Shown: positions 47,530 to 57,269 of the stretch, in pieces
How the letters are laid out: every line of letters begins with the position of its first letter
How positions within the stretch are numbered: position 1 is the first letter of the stretch
Assembly (NCBI RefSeq): GCF_025128095.1
Contig: NZ_JAHLYT010000048.1
Location: forward strand, 62,001 to 126,000
DNA length: 64,000 bases
DNA from: Synechococcus sp. CS-1328
Lineage (GTDB): Bacteria > Cyanobacteriota > Cyanobacteriia > PCC-6307 > Cyanobiaceae
Reading direction: 5' to 3'
The notes under the pieces: generated by a model
Told to the model about the DNA's origin: nothing
Databases searched by the model: none
Seen by the model: the letters and a program-made list of their open reading frames with translations, nothing else
Program-made: the position numbers and the translations under genes

Positions 47530-47574
47530 GTTCAGAGCGCCACGGTTGAAAGCGCCACGGTTCAGAGCGCCACC
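47530..47574 (+). repeat. 15-bp tandem repeat across the stop of the ABC ATPase gene
   Basis: gttcagagcgccacg / gttgaaagcgccacg / gttcagagcgccacc. The third unit contains the minus-strand stop (47562-47564) and the last codons (ALVAL). Confidence 0.92.
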
Positions 47575-48725
47575 AGTGCCTGCCGCTCCGGAAACAACAG
47601 GGCCGCTTCACCGCGGCGCAGGCGCAGGCGACAGCGTTGCCCGCGGGGATGTTCCTGCTCCAGGGGCAGCCGCAGCCGCAGCTGCACCGCAGTCGAACCG
47701 GAGCCCTGCTGAACCTGATACAGCCAGTCGCGGCCCAGGAACTCGCGGCCCATCACCCAGGCGTCACCCTCGCCGTCGGCTTCGAGGCTGATCGCCTCCG
47801 GGCTGATCAGGGCTTCGAGGGCTTCGCCCTGGGAGGTCTGGAGATGCTGGCCGTCGAGCGGAGCCAGCCGGCCCAGGGCCGTGTCGAGATGGTCGCCCTG
47901 CCGCTGGGCCGGCACCAGGTTGCCCTGCAGCACAAAGCGGCCCACAAAGGGTGTGGCCGGCCGCTGCACCAGATCCCGCGGGCTGGCGCATTGATCGAGG
48001 TTGCCGTTGCGCAGCACCGCCACCCGATCGCAGATCGCCAGGGCCTCCTCCGGGTCGTGGGTCACGATCAGGCCGCTGGCGCCGCAGCGGCTCAGCACCG
48101 CCGGCAGTTCGCTGCGCAGGCGCAGACGCACCTCCACGTCCAGGTTGGAGAAGGGTTCGTCCAGCAGCACCACCGAGGGACCTGGCGCCAGGGCGCGGGC
48201 CAGGGCCAGGCGCTGGCGCTGGCCTCCCGAGAGCTCGTGGGGGTACCGCTCCTCCAGCCCCTTGAGGCCGAGCAGTTCCAGCAGCCAGGTGGCCCGGCTG
48301 CTGTCCTGGCCGCGCCGCAACCCGAAGCAGGCATTGCGCCAGGCATCGAGATGGGGGAACAGGGCGTAGTCCTGAAACACCATGCCCACGCCACGGCGCT
48401 CCGGTTCCAGCCAGCGGTTCTGCCCCGCCACCACTCGGCCGTCGATCGCCACGCTGCCGCGGCTGGGGTGCTCGAAGCCGGCGATCAGCCGCAGCAGGGT
48501 GGTCTTGCCGCAGCCCGAGGGGCCCAGCAGGCCCACCAGCTCACCCTGGGCCAGGCTGAGATCGATGCCCCGCAGCGTCCAGGCTTCAGGGTCGGTGCCG
48601 GGATAGCGGTGCCAGAGCCCCTCGATCCGCACGTGCTGGCGCCGCGGCAGATCGGGAGGCATCAGGGAGTCGAGGTCGCTGGCGATGGGGCCGGGGCCGG
48701 GAAGGGCCATAGTCTCAGCCGTCAT
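47562..48725 (-). CDS. ABC transporter ATPase, iron(III)/FbpC-FutC type
   Basis: 387 residues. Walker A LGPSGCGKTTLLRLIAGFEH near residue 69, signature LSGGQRQRLALARAL near 165, Walker B VVLLDEPFSNLD near 186, then a C-terminal TOBE domain (LVPAQRQGDH ... FLGRDWLYQV). Best match is the FbpC/FutC group that powers ferric iron import. No permease or binding-protein gene is adjacent, so it is an orphan ATPase in this window and the substrate is an inference. Divergent from ridA by 23 bases. Confidence 0.88.
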   Translation of the reverse strand: MTAETMALPGPGPIASDLDSLMPPDLPRRQHVRIEGLWHRYPGTDPEAWTLRGIDLSLAQGELVGLLGPSGCGKTTLLRLIAGFEHPSRGSVAIDGRVVAGQNRWLEPERRGVGMVFQDYALFPHLDAWRNACFGLRRGQDSSRATWLLELLGLKGLEERYPHELSGGQRQRLALARALAPGPSVVLLDEPFSNLDVEVRLRLRSELPAVLSRCGASGLIVTHDPEEALAICDRVAVLRNGNLDQCASPRDLVQRPATPFVGRFVLQGNLVPAQRQGDHLDTALGRLAPLDGQHLQTSQGEALEALISPEAISLEADGEGDAWVMGREFLGRDWLYQVQQGSGSTAVQLRLRLPLEQEHPRGQRCRLRLRRGEAALLFPERQALVAL

Positions 48726-48748
48726 CTTCTCCCAACGGTCCCCGGGCC

Positions 48749-49165
48749 ATGAGCGCGTCCTCCCCCAGTGGTGCCCCGCAGCTGGAAGCCGTGATCACCA
48801 GCGGCGCTCCGGCGCCGGTGGGTCCTTATAACCAGGCCGTGAAGGCGGGCGGCGTGCTCTATTGCTCCGGCCAGATCGCCCTCGATCCGGCCACCGGCGC
48901 CATGGTGGGCGACGGCGACGTGGAAGCCGAGACCCGCCAGGTGCTGGCCAACCTGCAGGCGGTGCTGGCCGCCGCCGGCTGCACGCCCCAGCAGGTGGTG
49001 CGCACCACGGTCTTCCTGGCGGATCTGGGGGATTTCGCCCGTGTCAACGCCCTTTACGCCGAGGTGTTCGGCGCCGGCATCTCCCCGGCACGGGCCTGTG
49101 TGGAAGTCGCGGCCCTGCCCAAGGACGCGCGGGTGGAGATCGATTGCATTGCGGTGCTGGCCTGA
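48749..49165 (+). CDS. ridA: RidA family enamine/imine deaminase
   Basis: 138 residues. GPYNQAVKAGGVLYCSGQIALDP near residue 26 and the catalytic-Arg region SPARACVEVAALPKDARVEIDCIAV at the C-terminus. It removes reactive 2-aminoacrylate and similar enamines. Single gene between two minus-strand units. Confidence 0.95.
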   Translation: MSASSPSGAPQLEAVITSGAPAPVGPYNQAVKAGGVLYCSGQIALDPATGAMVGDGDVEAETRQVLANLQAVLAAAGCTPQQVVRTTVFLADLGDFARVNALYAEVFGAGISPARACVEVAALPKDARVEIDCIAVLA

Positions 49166-49196
49166 GGCGTGATGCCCGCAGGCGCTGCCCGTCGCT

Positions 49197-50813
49197 TCAG
49201 ACCCTGAGGCGCTGCCTCACGGCGGCGGCGGTACGCTCCGGGTTGGCAGTTGCGTCGACCTGCACGGCCTGGGTTCGCTCGCCGGAATCCAGCGGTTCGA
49301 GCGAGTCCCACTGCTGCCGCACCACCGCCGCGTCGGCGTCGGAGGGATCGTCCCCCCGGCGGCTCCGCTCGGCGATCCGTTGCAGCACCAGCTCGGCAGG
49401 GGCGCTGAACTCCAGGATCACCAGCGGCACGCCCCAGCGCCGCGCCCGCTCCGCCCAGGCCTGCCGCTGACTCCGCCGCAGGAAGGTGGCATCCACGATC
49501 GGCGTGAACCCACCCGCCAGCACCGCCTCGGCCAGCTGCGGCAGGCGCTGCTCGAACAGCAGCTCATGCATGGCGGCTCCGTACAGGGGGCCGCTGGCCT
49601 GGGGGTGCTGCTGGCGGGGCTCTCCCCACAGGCCCGCCAACCGTTTGCGTTCCACGTCGGAGCGGATGCGGATCGCGCCCAGCCGCTTGCAGACCTGCAG
49701 GCTGTGGTGGGATTTGCCGGATCCCGACACCCCGTGGGTGAGCACCAGAGCCTGCGGGGCTGGCTGCATCAATCCCTCGGCCACCGCCAGATAACGCTCC
49801 ACGCTTGCCGCTGTGGATGGGTCGCCCATGGGGGACAGGCCCTGCTGGATGGCGCGCAGCACCGCCACCTTGGCCCGCACCAGGGCGCGATAGGCCTCAT
49901 ACCAGCGCCACAGCCGCAGGCCTTCGTAGTCACCGCTGCTCTCCAGCCAGCGGTTGAGCAGGCGCCGGCCCAGGCCCGGGTGGCCGCTCTGGTGCAGATC
50001 CATCACCAGAAAGGCCAGGTCGCTGATCACATCGATCCAACGCAGGGCCGGGTTGAACTCGAGGGCGTCGAACACGGTGATCCGCCCGCCCAGCAGGGCC
50101 ATGTTGCCGAGGTGCAGATCGCCGTGACCTTCGCGTATCCGCTCCGCTTGGCGGCGGGCGGGCAGCAGTGGGGCCAGGGCGGCGAGGGTGGCGCGGCTCC
50201 AGTCCTGCAGGGGCCGCAACCGGGGGATCAGGGCCTCCACCGCCATCAGCGCCTCGAAGTTGGCCTCCGCCGGGGCCGCCACCGCCGCCGGGCTGCCGTA
50301 GGGGTCGGCCGGAGCGGCGATGGCGGCCCGGGCCTGAAAACAGGCCAGATCGTGGGCCAGCCGATCGATCATCCCGCCATCGATGGCACCCCGTTCCAGG
50401 GCGGCCGGCAGCAGGTCGTCCTGATCGAACTGGCGCATCCGCACGGCCACCTCGATGACCGCGTCGAGCTCGTCTTCGAGGGGATCGTCGCTCGACGCCA
50501 GCAGGGCCTCGGGCGGGCCGAAGCGCGCCTGCGCCACCGGGCCGAGAATCGGCACCACGTCCAGGTACAGATCGGGGGCGAGCCGTTGGTTGAGCCGAAG
50601 CTCCTCGGCGCAGAACTGGCGGCGGCGCTTCAGGCTGGAGAAGTCGACGAAGCCGAAGATCACCGGTTTCTTGATCTTGTAGGCGTAGGGCCCGCTGAGC
50701 AGCACCCAGGAGATGTGGGTCTCCAGCAGGGTGATCCTGTCCACGGGATGGCCGTAGGCCGCGGGGCGCTGCAGGGCCGTGATCAGGGCGTTCGCCTCCG
50801 GATTGGTCACCAC
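49197..50813 (-). CDS. two-domain protein: APH-like kinase fold plus P-loop kinase
   Basis: 538 residues from GTG at 50813. Residues ~30-330 resemble aminoglycoside phosphotransferases (YAYKIKKPVIFGFVDFSS as the Lys region; EGHGDLHLGNMALLGG as the catalytic loop; VFDALEFNPALRWIDVISDL as the metal site). Residues ~365-538 are a P-loop kinase with LTHGVSGSGKSHHSLQVCKRL, IRSDVERKRL and VDATFLRRSQRQAW. This COG2187-COG0645 fusion is widespread but its substrate is unknown; despite the APH fold I would not call it antibiotic resistance. Confidence 0.88.
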   Translation of the reverse strand: MVTNPEANALITALQRPAAYGHPVDRITLLETHISWVLLSGPYAYKIKKPVIFGFVDFSSLKRRRQFCAEELRLNQRLAPDLYLDVVPILGPVAQARFGPPEALLASSDDPLEDELDAVIEVAVRMRQFDQDDLLPAALERGAIDGGMIDRLAHDLACFQARAAIAAPADPYGSPAAVAAPAEANFEALMAVEALIPRLRPLQDWSRATLAALAPLLPARRQAERIREGHGDLHLGNMALLGGRITVFDALEFNPALRWIDVISDLAFLVMDLHQSGHPGLGRRLLNRWLESSGDYEGLRLWRWYEAYRALVRAKVAVLRAIQQGLSPMGDPSTAASVERYLAVAEGLMQPAPQALVLTHGVSGSGKSHHSLQVCKRLGAIRIRSDVERKRLAGLWGEPRQQHPQASGPLYGAAMHELLFEQRLPQLAEAVLAGGFTPIVDATFLRRSQRQAWAERARRWGVPLVILEFSAPAELVLQRIAERSRRGDDPSDADAAVVRQQWDSLEPLDSGERTQAVQVDATANPERTAAAVRQRLRV

Positions 50814-50867
50814 GCCGGTACCGCTGCCTAGGGTCAATCCTGGCTTGTCCCTGTCCTGCCGCTGCCC

Positions 50868-51950
50868 ATGGCTGCCGAGCGCCTCACGATCCGTCAGCCC
50901 GACGACTGGCATGTGCATCTGCGCGATGGCGCCATGCTGGCGGCCGTGGTGTCCGACACGGCGCGGCAGTTCGCCCGGGCGATCGTGATGCCCAACCTGC
51001 GGCCGCCGATCACCACGGTGGCGGCGGCCCGGGCCTACCGCGAACGCATCCAGGCGGCCCTGCCGGATGGATGCACGTTCACGCCGCTGCTCACCGCCTA
51101 CCTCACCGACACGATCGCCCCCGCCGAGATTGCGGCCGGCTTCGCAGGCGGTGTGTTCACCGCCTGCAAGCTCTATCCGGCCCACGCCACCACCAATTCG
51201 GCGGCGGGAGTCTCCGATCCGGCGGCGATCGCGCCGGTGCTGGAGACCATGGAGCGGATCGGCATGCCCCTGCTGATTCATGGCGAGGTCACCGAGGCCT
51301 CGATCGACATCTTTGATCGCGAGGCTGTTTTCATCGAGCGCCATCTGCAGCCGCTGTTGCAGCGTCATCCCGCTCTGAAGGTGGTGCTGGAGCACATCAC
51401 CACCACGGATGCGGTGGACTTCGTTCGCAGTGCGCCCGCCAATCTGGCGGCCACGATTACACCGCATCATCTGCACATCAATCGCAACGCCATGTTCAGC
51501 GGCGGTCTGCGGCCGGATTTCTACTGCCTGCCGGTGGCCAAACGGGAGCTCCATCGCCTCGCCCTGCGGGCTGCGGCCGTCTCCGGAGATCCCCGTTTTT
51601 TCCTTGGAACCGATTCAGCGCCCCATGGCCGTGCCGCCAAGGAGACGGCCTGCGGCTGCGCCGGCATCTTCAACGCACCCTGGGCGCTGGAGAGCTACGT
51701 CCAGGTGTTTGATCAGGAGAACGCCCTGGACCGGTTCGAGGCCTTTGCCTCGGTGTTCGGTCCCCGCTTCTACGGCCTGCCCCTCAACGAGGGCACGATC
51801 ACCCTGGAGCGAGAGCCGCAGCTGATCCCGGCGCAGCTGCACCGTAACGACGCAGCCGGCCGGGCGATTGAGCTGGTGCCCTTCCATGCCGGCGAGACCC
51901 TGCCGTGGCGTCTGGCGACCCCCCTGCTGCGCGGGGTGGCGGCTGGGTGA
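50868..51950 (+). CDS. pyrC: dihydroorotase (PyrC type)
   Basis: 360 residues. DWHVHLRDG near residue 13 supplies the HxH metal ligands, [16 protein letters not shown] near 100 the carbamylated Lys, [11 protein letters not shown]-like [14 protein letters not shown] near 175 and [10 protein letters not shown] near 247 the Asp. Pyrimidine synthesis step 3 (EC 3.5.2.3). 96 bases before the OMPDC-OPRT fusion gene, on the same strand. Confidence 0.96.
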   Translation: MAAERLTIRQPDDWHVHLRDGAMLAAVVSDTARQFARAIVMPNLRPPITTVAAARAYRERIQAALPDGCTFTPLLTAYLTDTIAPAEIAAGFAGGVFTACKLYPAHATTNSAAGVSDPAAIAPVLETMERIGMPLLIHGEVTEASIDIFDREAVFIERHLQPLLQRHPALKVVLEHITTTDAVDFVRSAPANLAATITPHHLHINRNAMFSGGLRPDFYCLPVAKRELHRLALRAAAVSGDPRFFLGTDSAPHGRAAKETACGCAGIFNAPWALESYVQVFDQENALDRFEAFASVFGPRFYGLPLNEGTITLEREPQLIPAQLHRNDAAGRAIELVPFHAGETLPWRLATPLLRGVAAG

Positions 51951-52046
51951 TCCGGGCCATCAAGCAGCAGATCAATAAGTCCTGTGTCAGGCCGGTGCCT
52001 GGTGCAAAGCGGCCGGCTTAGCACCCATCCATGCCGCCCCCCGCGC

Positions 52047-53543
52047 GTGGGCTTTTTCGTTTCCCTCACCGAAGCCATCGCCGAGAACCAGTCGCTGCTG
52101 GTGACCGGACTGGACCCCAACCCGGAGATGTTGCAGAACTGGGTGCAGCGCCGCGGCATGGCGGGCCGTTCCTTCCTCAGCCAGGCCCGCTCGTGGATCA
52201 AGGAGGTGGTGGAGGCCACCGCCCCCCATGTCTGCGCCTACAAGCCCAGCCTCGGCTTCTACCAGGCGCTCGGTCCGATCGGCCTGGAGCTGCTGCGCGA
52301 GGTGCGTGAGCTGGTGCCGCTCAGCATCCCCTTGATCATCGACGCCAAACACGGCGACCTCAACACCTCCTCGGCCCTGGCGCATTACCTGTTCCGCGAT
52401 CTGGGGGCCGACGCCGTGACCCTCTCCCCCCTGGCCGGTCAGGACATCGCCGCCCCCTTTCTGCTCCATCCCTCCCGGGCAGTGGTGGTGACCTGCCACA
52501 GCTCCAACGCCGCCGCGCGGGTGCTGCAGCACCATCCCGACGAGACCAACCCGCTCTACCTGCGCATCGTGCGCGAGTGCCAGCTCTGGGCCACGCCGGA
52601 GCAGTTGCTGCTGGAGGTGGGAACAAGTGATCCGGAGATCCTGGCCCGGGTGCGCCAGGAGGCGCCGGAGCGGTTTCTGATCCTGCGCAGCCTCTGGGGG
52701 GAGGAGGAGCGCCTGGAGGCGCTGCTGCAGGCCGGCCTTACCGCCGCTGCCGATGGCCTGCTGCTGCCGCTGCCCCAGAACATGCTGGTGGAAGACGACA
52801 TCGGCCCGCGGGCCGAGCAGCTCAAGCTCCGGATCGAGGAACAGCGGTTGCGTTGCCTCGAGGCCCGACCGATCGGTGGCGACGGCTCCTGCCAGCTGTG
52901 GTTGCCGCAGCCTGAGGCGGCCGTGGATCCGATGGAGGAGCTGATCGTGGATCTGTTTGATATCGGTTGTCTGCTGTTCGGTGAGTACGTGCAGGCTTCG
53001 GGGGCCGTGTTCAATTACTACATTGACCTGCGGCAGATCATTTCCGATCCCAATCTCTTTCACCGGGTTCTGCATGCCTATGCCGAGGTCATCGAGGGGC
53101 TGCCGTTTGATCGCATCGCCGGCATTCCCTATGGATCTCTGCCCACGGCCACTGGGTTGTCGCTGCAGCTGCACAAGCCACTGATTTATCCCCGCAAGGA
53201 AGTGAAGGCCCATGGAGCCCGCCGCTTGATCGAGGGGGATTTCGACCCTGGTGATCGTGTGCTGGTGGTCGACGACATTCTGATCACTGGCCGTAGCGTG
53301 CTGGAAGGCATCGGCAAGCTTGAAAGTTCGGGCCTGATCGTTGACGACGTTGTCGTGTTCATCGACCACGGCGGTGTCGCCGATTCCAGCGCCCGCGAGC
53401 GGCTGGATGCGGCAGGAGTGCGTTGCCATGCCGTGCTCGACATCGATCGGATCACCGCGGCCCTGCGGGCTGTGGGCCGCATCGGCGAGACCGAGCTGGC
53501 GGTGCTCGAGCACAGAGCTCCGGCCACCGCCTCCCCGGCCTGA
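52047..53543 (+). CDS. pyrFE: fused orotidine-5'-phosphate decarboxylase / orotate phosphoribosyltransferase
   Basis: 498 residues from GTG at 52047. N-terminal OMP decarboxylase (about 1-275): TGLDPNPEML, YKPSLGFYQALG, and catalytic DAKHGD at residues 99-104. C-terminal OPRT (about 295-490): SGAVFNYYIDLRQIISDPNL, IPYGSLPTATGLSLQLHKPL, RKEVKAHG and the PRPP motif RVLVVDDILITG near 405. It would catalyse the last two steps of UMP synthesis. The domain order (OMPDC first) is the reverse of the animal/plant UMP synthase and is known from cyanobacteria and trypanosomatids. Confidence 0.95.
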   Translation: MGFFVSLTEAIAENQSLLVTGLDPNPEMLQNWVQRRGMAGRSFLSQARSWIKEVVEATAPHVCAYKPSLGFYQALGPIGLELLREVRELVPLSIPLIIDAKHGDLNTSSALAHYLFRDLGADAVTLSPLAGQDIAAPFLLHPSRAVVVTCHSSNAAARVLQHHPDETNPLYLRIVRECQLWATPEQLLLEVGTSDPEILARVRQEAPERFLILRSLWGEEERLEALLQAGLTAAADGLLLPLPQNMLVEDDIGPRAEQLKLRIEEQRLRCLEARPIGGDGSCQLWLPQPEAAVDPMEELIVDLFDIGCLLFGEYVQASGAVFNYYIDLRQIISDPNLFHRVLHAYAEVIEGLPFDRIAGIPYGSLPTATGLSLQLHKPLIYPRKEVKAHGARRLIEGDFDPGDRVLVVDDILITGRSVLEGIGKLESSGLIVDDVVVFIDHGGVADSSARERLDAAGVRCHAVLDIDRITAALRAVGRIGETELAVLEHRAPATASPA

Positions 53544-53650
53544 TCGGCGGGTGCCTGCGCCTGTTGCGGTTGTGGCGCAGCGTTGGTAGCGACCGTTACC
53601 GAAAATTGAGGGTGCCGCAGCCAACCCGTAGGGTGGTCAATGACCGCAAT

Positions 53651-53665
53651 CAACCCTTTGGGTTG
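53651..53665 (+). promoter_or_regulatory. small hairpin in the leader of the 78-residue gene
   Basis: caaccc ttt gggttg, 5 bases before the Shine-Dalgarno-like cggagg and 11 bases before the ATG at 53677. It could mask or expose the ribosome site. Confidence 0.45.
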
Positions 53666-53676
53666 CACGGAGGCCT

Positions 53677-53913
53677 ATGACCAGCGTCAAGCCCGTCACA
53701 GGAGTGTCTCAGACTCTCACAATCGGGGAGCTGGAAGCGAATTATTCCCTCTACTGCAAGGCCATGCGCCTGCTGCTCAAGGAGGGCAAGGCGATTGAAA
53801 TGATCAAGCGCACGGTCTGCTGGAGTCGCCTGGAGCAACTGCATACCTGTCTGCCCAGCCGTTACAAATCGCCCGATTATCTCTATGTCGTGCTGAAGCG
53901 GGACATCGGCTGA
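53677..53913 (+). CDS. conserved small cyanobacterial protein, unknown
   Basis: 78 residues with a good ribosome site (cggaggcct). It looks helical and soluble: IGELEANYSLYCKAMRLLLK, then EGKAIEMIKRTVCWSRLEQLHTCLP and YKSPDYLYVVLKRDIG. Two Cys in the middle. The composition is that of a real gene, but I do not recognise the family. It may share a transcript with the RND pump, 132 bases downstream. Confidence 0.7.
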   Translation: MTSVKPVTGVSQTLTIGELEANYSLYCKAMRLLLKEGKAIEMIKRTVCWSRLEQLHTCLPSRYKSPDYLYVVLKRDIG

Positions 53914-54045
53914 GTCTCCTCACCCCAACCTCCACCCCCTCGCGCTGAACGGCCCTTTCCGGCAGGATCTCAGCGTCTGCAGCCAGTCCGCTTTGCGGCA
54001 GCTGTCTGACGCTCTCTTGAGACTCCCCCCTGCGCTGCTGCCGTC

Positions 54046-57000
54046 TTGAAGTCGGTCTCCGATCCCTTCCTGCGCCGTCCGGTGCTCACTCTGGTCTGCA
54101 GCCTGCTGGTGCTGCTGGTGGGCCTGGTGAGTCTGGGGGGGCTGCCGATCGAGAATCTGCCGCCGATCGCGCCGGGGCGTGTCACGGTACGGGCCAGCTA
54201 CCCCGGTGCCGGTCCTGAGGTGGTGGAACAGGGGGTCACGAGCCTGCTGGAGAAGCAGCTCAACGGGCTGGAGCGACTCGATTCGATTCGCTCGGTGAGT
54301 TCCTCCAACGGCAGCCTGATCACCCTCTCGTTCGAGGGTGGTGATCCGGAGATCAACCAGATCAACACCCAGAATGAAGCCACGGTGGTGGCGCGGCAGT
54401 TGCCGGCCCAGGTGGTGCGTTTCGGCGTTCAGGTGAGCCGCAGCTCCGATGACCTGCTGATGGTGCTGAGCTTCAGCGCCGACCGCAGCCAGTACGACGA
54501 CGCGTTTCTGAGTGGCTGGGTGGAGCAGACGGTGCGCGATCGGCTGCAGCGGGTCAACGGTGTGGGGGAGGTGGGTCTGTTCGGTGGCAGCTCCCTGGCC
54601 TTCCGGCTCTGGCTCGACCCCGCTGCCCTCGAGGAGCGCAACCTCACGATCAAGGACGTCAGCGACGCTCTCGAAGACCAGAACGTGCTCGCCACCCTGG
54701 GCCAGGTCGGAGAAGCGCCATCGCCCGCCGATCAGCTGGTCACCCTGCCGCTGCGGATGGAGGGTCGTCTGCGCAGCGTCGCAGAACTGGAGCAACTGGT
54801 GGTGGCCCGCAGCGGCAATGGCGGCATCACCCAGTTGCGCGAGGTGGGGCGGGTGGAGCTCGGCAGTGAGTCGTACGACACGATTGCCACCAACCTGGCC
54901 GGCGATGCCGTGGTGGCGATCGGCGTGTTCCAGCGCGATGGCAGCAACGCCCTGGAGGTGGGCCGGGCGGTGCATGCTGCTCTCGATGAGTTGCGGCCCC
55001 GCTTCCCGCCCGGGGTGGAGCTGCAGCTGATCGTCGATGAAGCCGACAACGTGCGGGCCAGCATCGACCAGACGTTGGCGAGCCTGCGGGAAGCCGTGCT
55101 GCTGGTGTTCCTGGTGCTGCTGCTGGGCCTGGGCAACAGCCGCCTGGCCCTGATCACCGCCGCGGCGGTGCCTGTCGCCCTGGTGGGATCGCTCAGCGTG
55201 CTGCTGGCGACCGGCACCTCGATCAACACCCTCAGCCTGTTCGGCATGGTGCTGGCCACCGGTCTGGTGGTGGACGACGCCATCGTGGTGAGCGAGGACA
55301 TCGGCCGACGGCTCGAGAACGGCACGCCGCCGATGCAGGCGGCCCGCGAAGCCATGCACGAACTGGGTGGGGCCGTGATTGCCACCTCTCTGGTGCTGGT
55401 GGTGGTGTTCCTGCCGATCCTCACCCTGTCGGGAAGTCTGGGCCGCCTCTATGCCCCGATCGCCATCGCGATCAGCGCGGCGATCGTGTTCTCGACCTTC
55501 AACGCCCTCACCTTCACCCCGGTGGCCGCCAGCCGGCTGCTTCACTCCGAGCGGCGCGAGCCTGCCTGGCTGGCCCGCTGGATCACCCCTCCCCAGCGCT
55601 GGCTCGAAGCGCTGGAAGCTCCCTACGGCCGCTGGCTGGATCGGGTCATGGACCGTCCCCGGCCGGTGCTGGCCTTGCTGCTGGTCGGTCTGCTCTGCAC
55701 CGGCGTGGCCCTGCAGCAGCGGCCCACGGCCTTCATCCCCCAGGAGGATGGCGGCCAGCTGCGTGCCGCGGTGGTGCTGCCCGATGGCGCGGCCCTGCCC
55801 CAGACCCAGCAGGTGATCGAGCAGGTCCGGAAGGTGATCGCCGCGGAACCTCTGGTGGCCAGCGGCAACTTCTATGCCGGTCGCTCCTTCGGAGACAGCA
55901 GCCCGAACAAAGGCAGTGTGTTTCTGCGGCTGCGACCGATCGAGGAGCGACCCTCCGCCGATCAGAGCAGCGCCGCCGTGGTGGAGCGGCTCAGCGCTGC
56001 CCTGCGCAGCCAGGTGCGCAACGCCCTGGTTCAGCTCAGCGAAGCCCCCACGGTGCGGGGATTCAGCAGCGAGGGTGGCCTGGAGCTGGAACTGCTCGAC
56101 ACCAGCGCTGGCCAGCTGAGCCTCAGCGATTTCCAGCGACAGGCTGAGGCCTTCATTGCCGAAGCTCAGGCCAGTGGGCTGTTCGAGAGGGTCTCCACCC
56201 GCTTCTCCGCCGACGCGCCCCGCCTGCTGCTGGTGCCCGACCGGCTGCAGATGGCGTCGCTTGGGGTGAAGTTGTCCGATGTGGTGGACACGCTCGGGGC
56301 CAGTTTCGGCAGTGATTACGTCAACGACAGCTTCGAGAGCGACGAGGTGCGGCGGGTGATCGTGCAGCTCGATGGTCGCCATCGCGGCGATCGCCGCGAC
56401 GTGCTCTCCCTGCGCGTGCGCAGCCGCGAGGGACAGCTCATCCCCCTGGCCCAGCTGGTGCGGGTCGAGCAGGACACCGGCCCCACCACGATCAACCACA
56501 GCCGCCTGGCGCGGGCTATCTCGATTCGGGCCCTGCCCAAGCCGGGGGTGAGCACGGGCCAGGCAATGGCAGAACTGGAGAGGCTGGATCAGAGCCAGGG
56601 CACCAGCACCGACCTGGAATGGGCAGGACTGGCCAGGGAAGAGCGCAAGGCGGGCGGGGGCAACCTGCGGGTGTTCGCCCTGGGGGTGGTGGTGATGGTG
56701 ATGGTGTTGGCCGGCCTCTACGAGAACTTCGCCGATCCGTTCATCATCCTGATCACGGTGCCGCTGGCCCTGTTGGGGGCGGTGCTGGGCCTGGCCCTGC
56801 GCGGCCTGCCGCTCGATGTCTACGGCCAGATGGGCCTGCTGGTGCTGGTCAGCCTGGCCGCGAAGAACGGGATTCTGATCGTGGAGTTCGCCAACCAGCG
56901 GCTGGCGGAGGGCATGGAGCTGCAGGCGGCGATCCATGGCGCTGCCCTGGCGAGGGTGCGACCGATCCTGCTCACGGCGATCTCCTCGCTGGCTGGATTT

Positions 57001-57204
57001 CTGCCGTTGCTGTTTGCCAGTGGTGCCGGCTCAGCCAGCCGGATCAGCATTGGCACCGTGGTGTTCTTTGGCCTGTTGGTGGCCACCGTGCTCACCCTGT
57101 TCGTGGTGCCGGTGATCTACCGATTGGTGAAGGGCTGGGAGCGTCGCGGTCTGGAGCGGCGCCTGGAGAAGAGCCAGGCAGCCCTTGCCGGTGAGCAGGG
57201 CTGA
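54046..57204 (+). CDS. RND-family efflux pump, inner-membrane permease
   Basis: 1052 residues from TTG at 54046 (KSVSDPFLRRPVLTLVCSLL). Typical AcrB/HAE1 architecture: TM1, a large periplasmic loop, six helices with GLVVDDAIVVSEDIGRRLENG (paired Asp near residues 410-411, proton relay), a second loop and six more helices (MVMVLAGLYENFADPFIILIT, SLAAKNGILIVEFANQRL). Substrate class (drugs versus metals) unclear; the paired Asp favours the drug-type HAE group. No membrane-fusion or TolC gene is adjacent. Confidence 0.94.
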   Translation: MKSVSDPFLRRPVLTLVCSLLVLLVGLVSLGGLPIENLPPIAPGRVTVRASYPGAGPEVVEQGVTSLLEKQLNGLERLDSIRSVSSSNGSLITLSFEGGDPEINQINTQNEATVVARQLPAQVVRFGVQVSRSSDDLLMVLSFSADRSQYDDAFLSGWVEQTVRDRLQRVNGVGEVGLFGGSSLAFRLWLDPAALEERNLTIKDVSDALEDQNVLATLGQVGEAPSPADQLVTLPLRMEGRLRSVAELEQLVVARSGNGGITQLREVGRVELGSESYDTIATNLAGDAVVAIGVFQRDGSNALEVGRAVHAALDELRPRFPPGVELQLIVDEADNVRASIDQTLASLREAVLLVFLVLLLGLGNSRLALITAAAVPVALVGSLSVLLATGTSINTLSLFGMVLATGLVVDDAIVVSEDIGRRLENGTPPMQAAREAMHELGGAVIATSLVLVVVFLPILTLSGSLGRLYAPIAIAISAAIVFSTFNALTFTPVAASRLLHSERREPAWLARWITPPQRWLEALEAPYGRWLDRVMDRPRPVLALLLVGLLCTGVALQQRPTAFIPQEDGGQLRAAVVLPDGAALPQTQQVIEQVRKVIAAEPLVASGNFYAGRSFGDSSPNKGSVFLRLRPIEERPSADQSSAAVVERLSAALRSQVRNALVQLSEAPTVRGFSSEGGLELELLDTSAGQLSLSDFQRQAEAFIAEAQASGLFERVSTRFSADAPRLLLVPDRLQMASLGVKLSDVVDTLGASFGSDYVNDSFESDEVRRVIVQLDGRHRGDRRDVLSLRVRSREGQLIPLAQLVRVEQDTGPTTINHSRLARAISIRALPKPGVSTGQAMAELERLDQSQGTSTDLEWAGLAREERKAGGGNLRVFALGVVVMVMVLAGLYENFADPFIILITVPLALLGAVLGLALRGLPLDVYGQMGLLVLVSLAAKNGILIVEFANQRLAEGMELQAAIHGAALARVRPILLTAISSLAGFLPLLFASGAGSASRISIGTVVFFGLLVATVLTLFVVPVIYRLVKGWERRGLERRLEKSQAALAGEQG

Positions 57205-57269
57205 GCGGAGCCTATGGAGAGGGCAACAGTGCAACGTTGGTTGCCGCACATCACACCAGCAGCATGATC

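Noticed and set aside
49197-50813. Aminoglycoside resistance gene
   Set aside because: The APH-like fold belongs to a widespread housekeeping-type fusion family; nothing indicates drug modification.
53920-56937. 1005-codon open minus-strand frame
   Set aside because: Antisense to the RND pump, whose plus-strand protein is full length with intact motifs.
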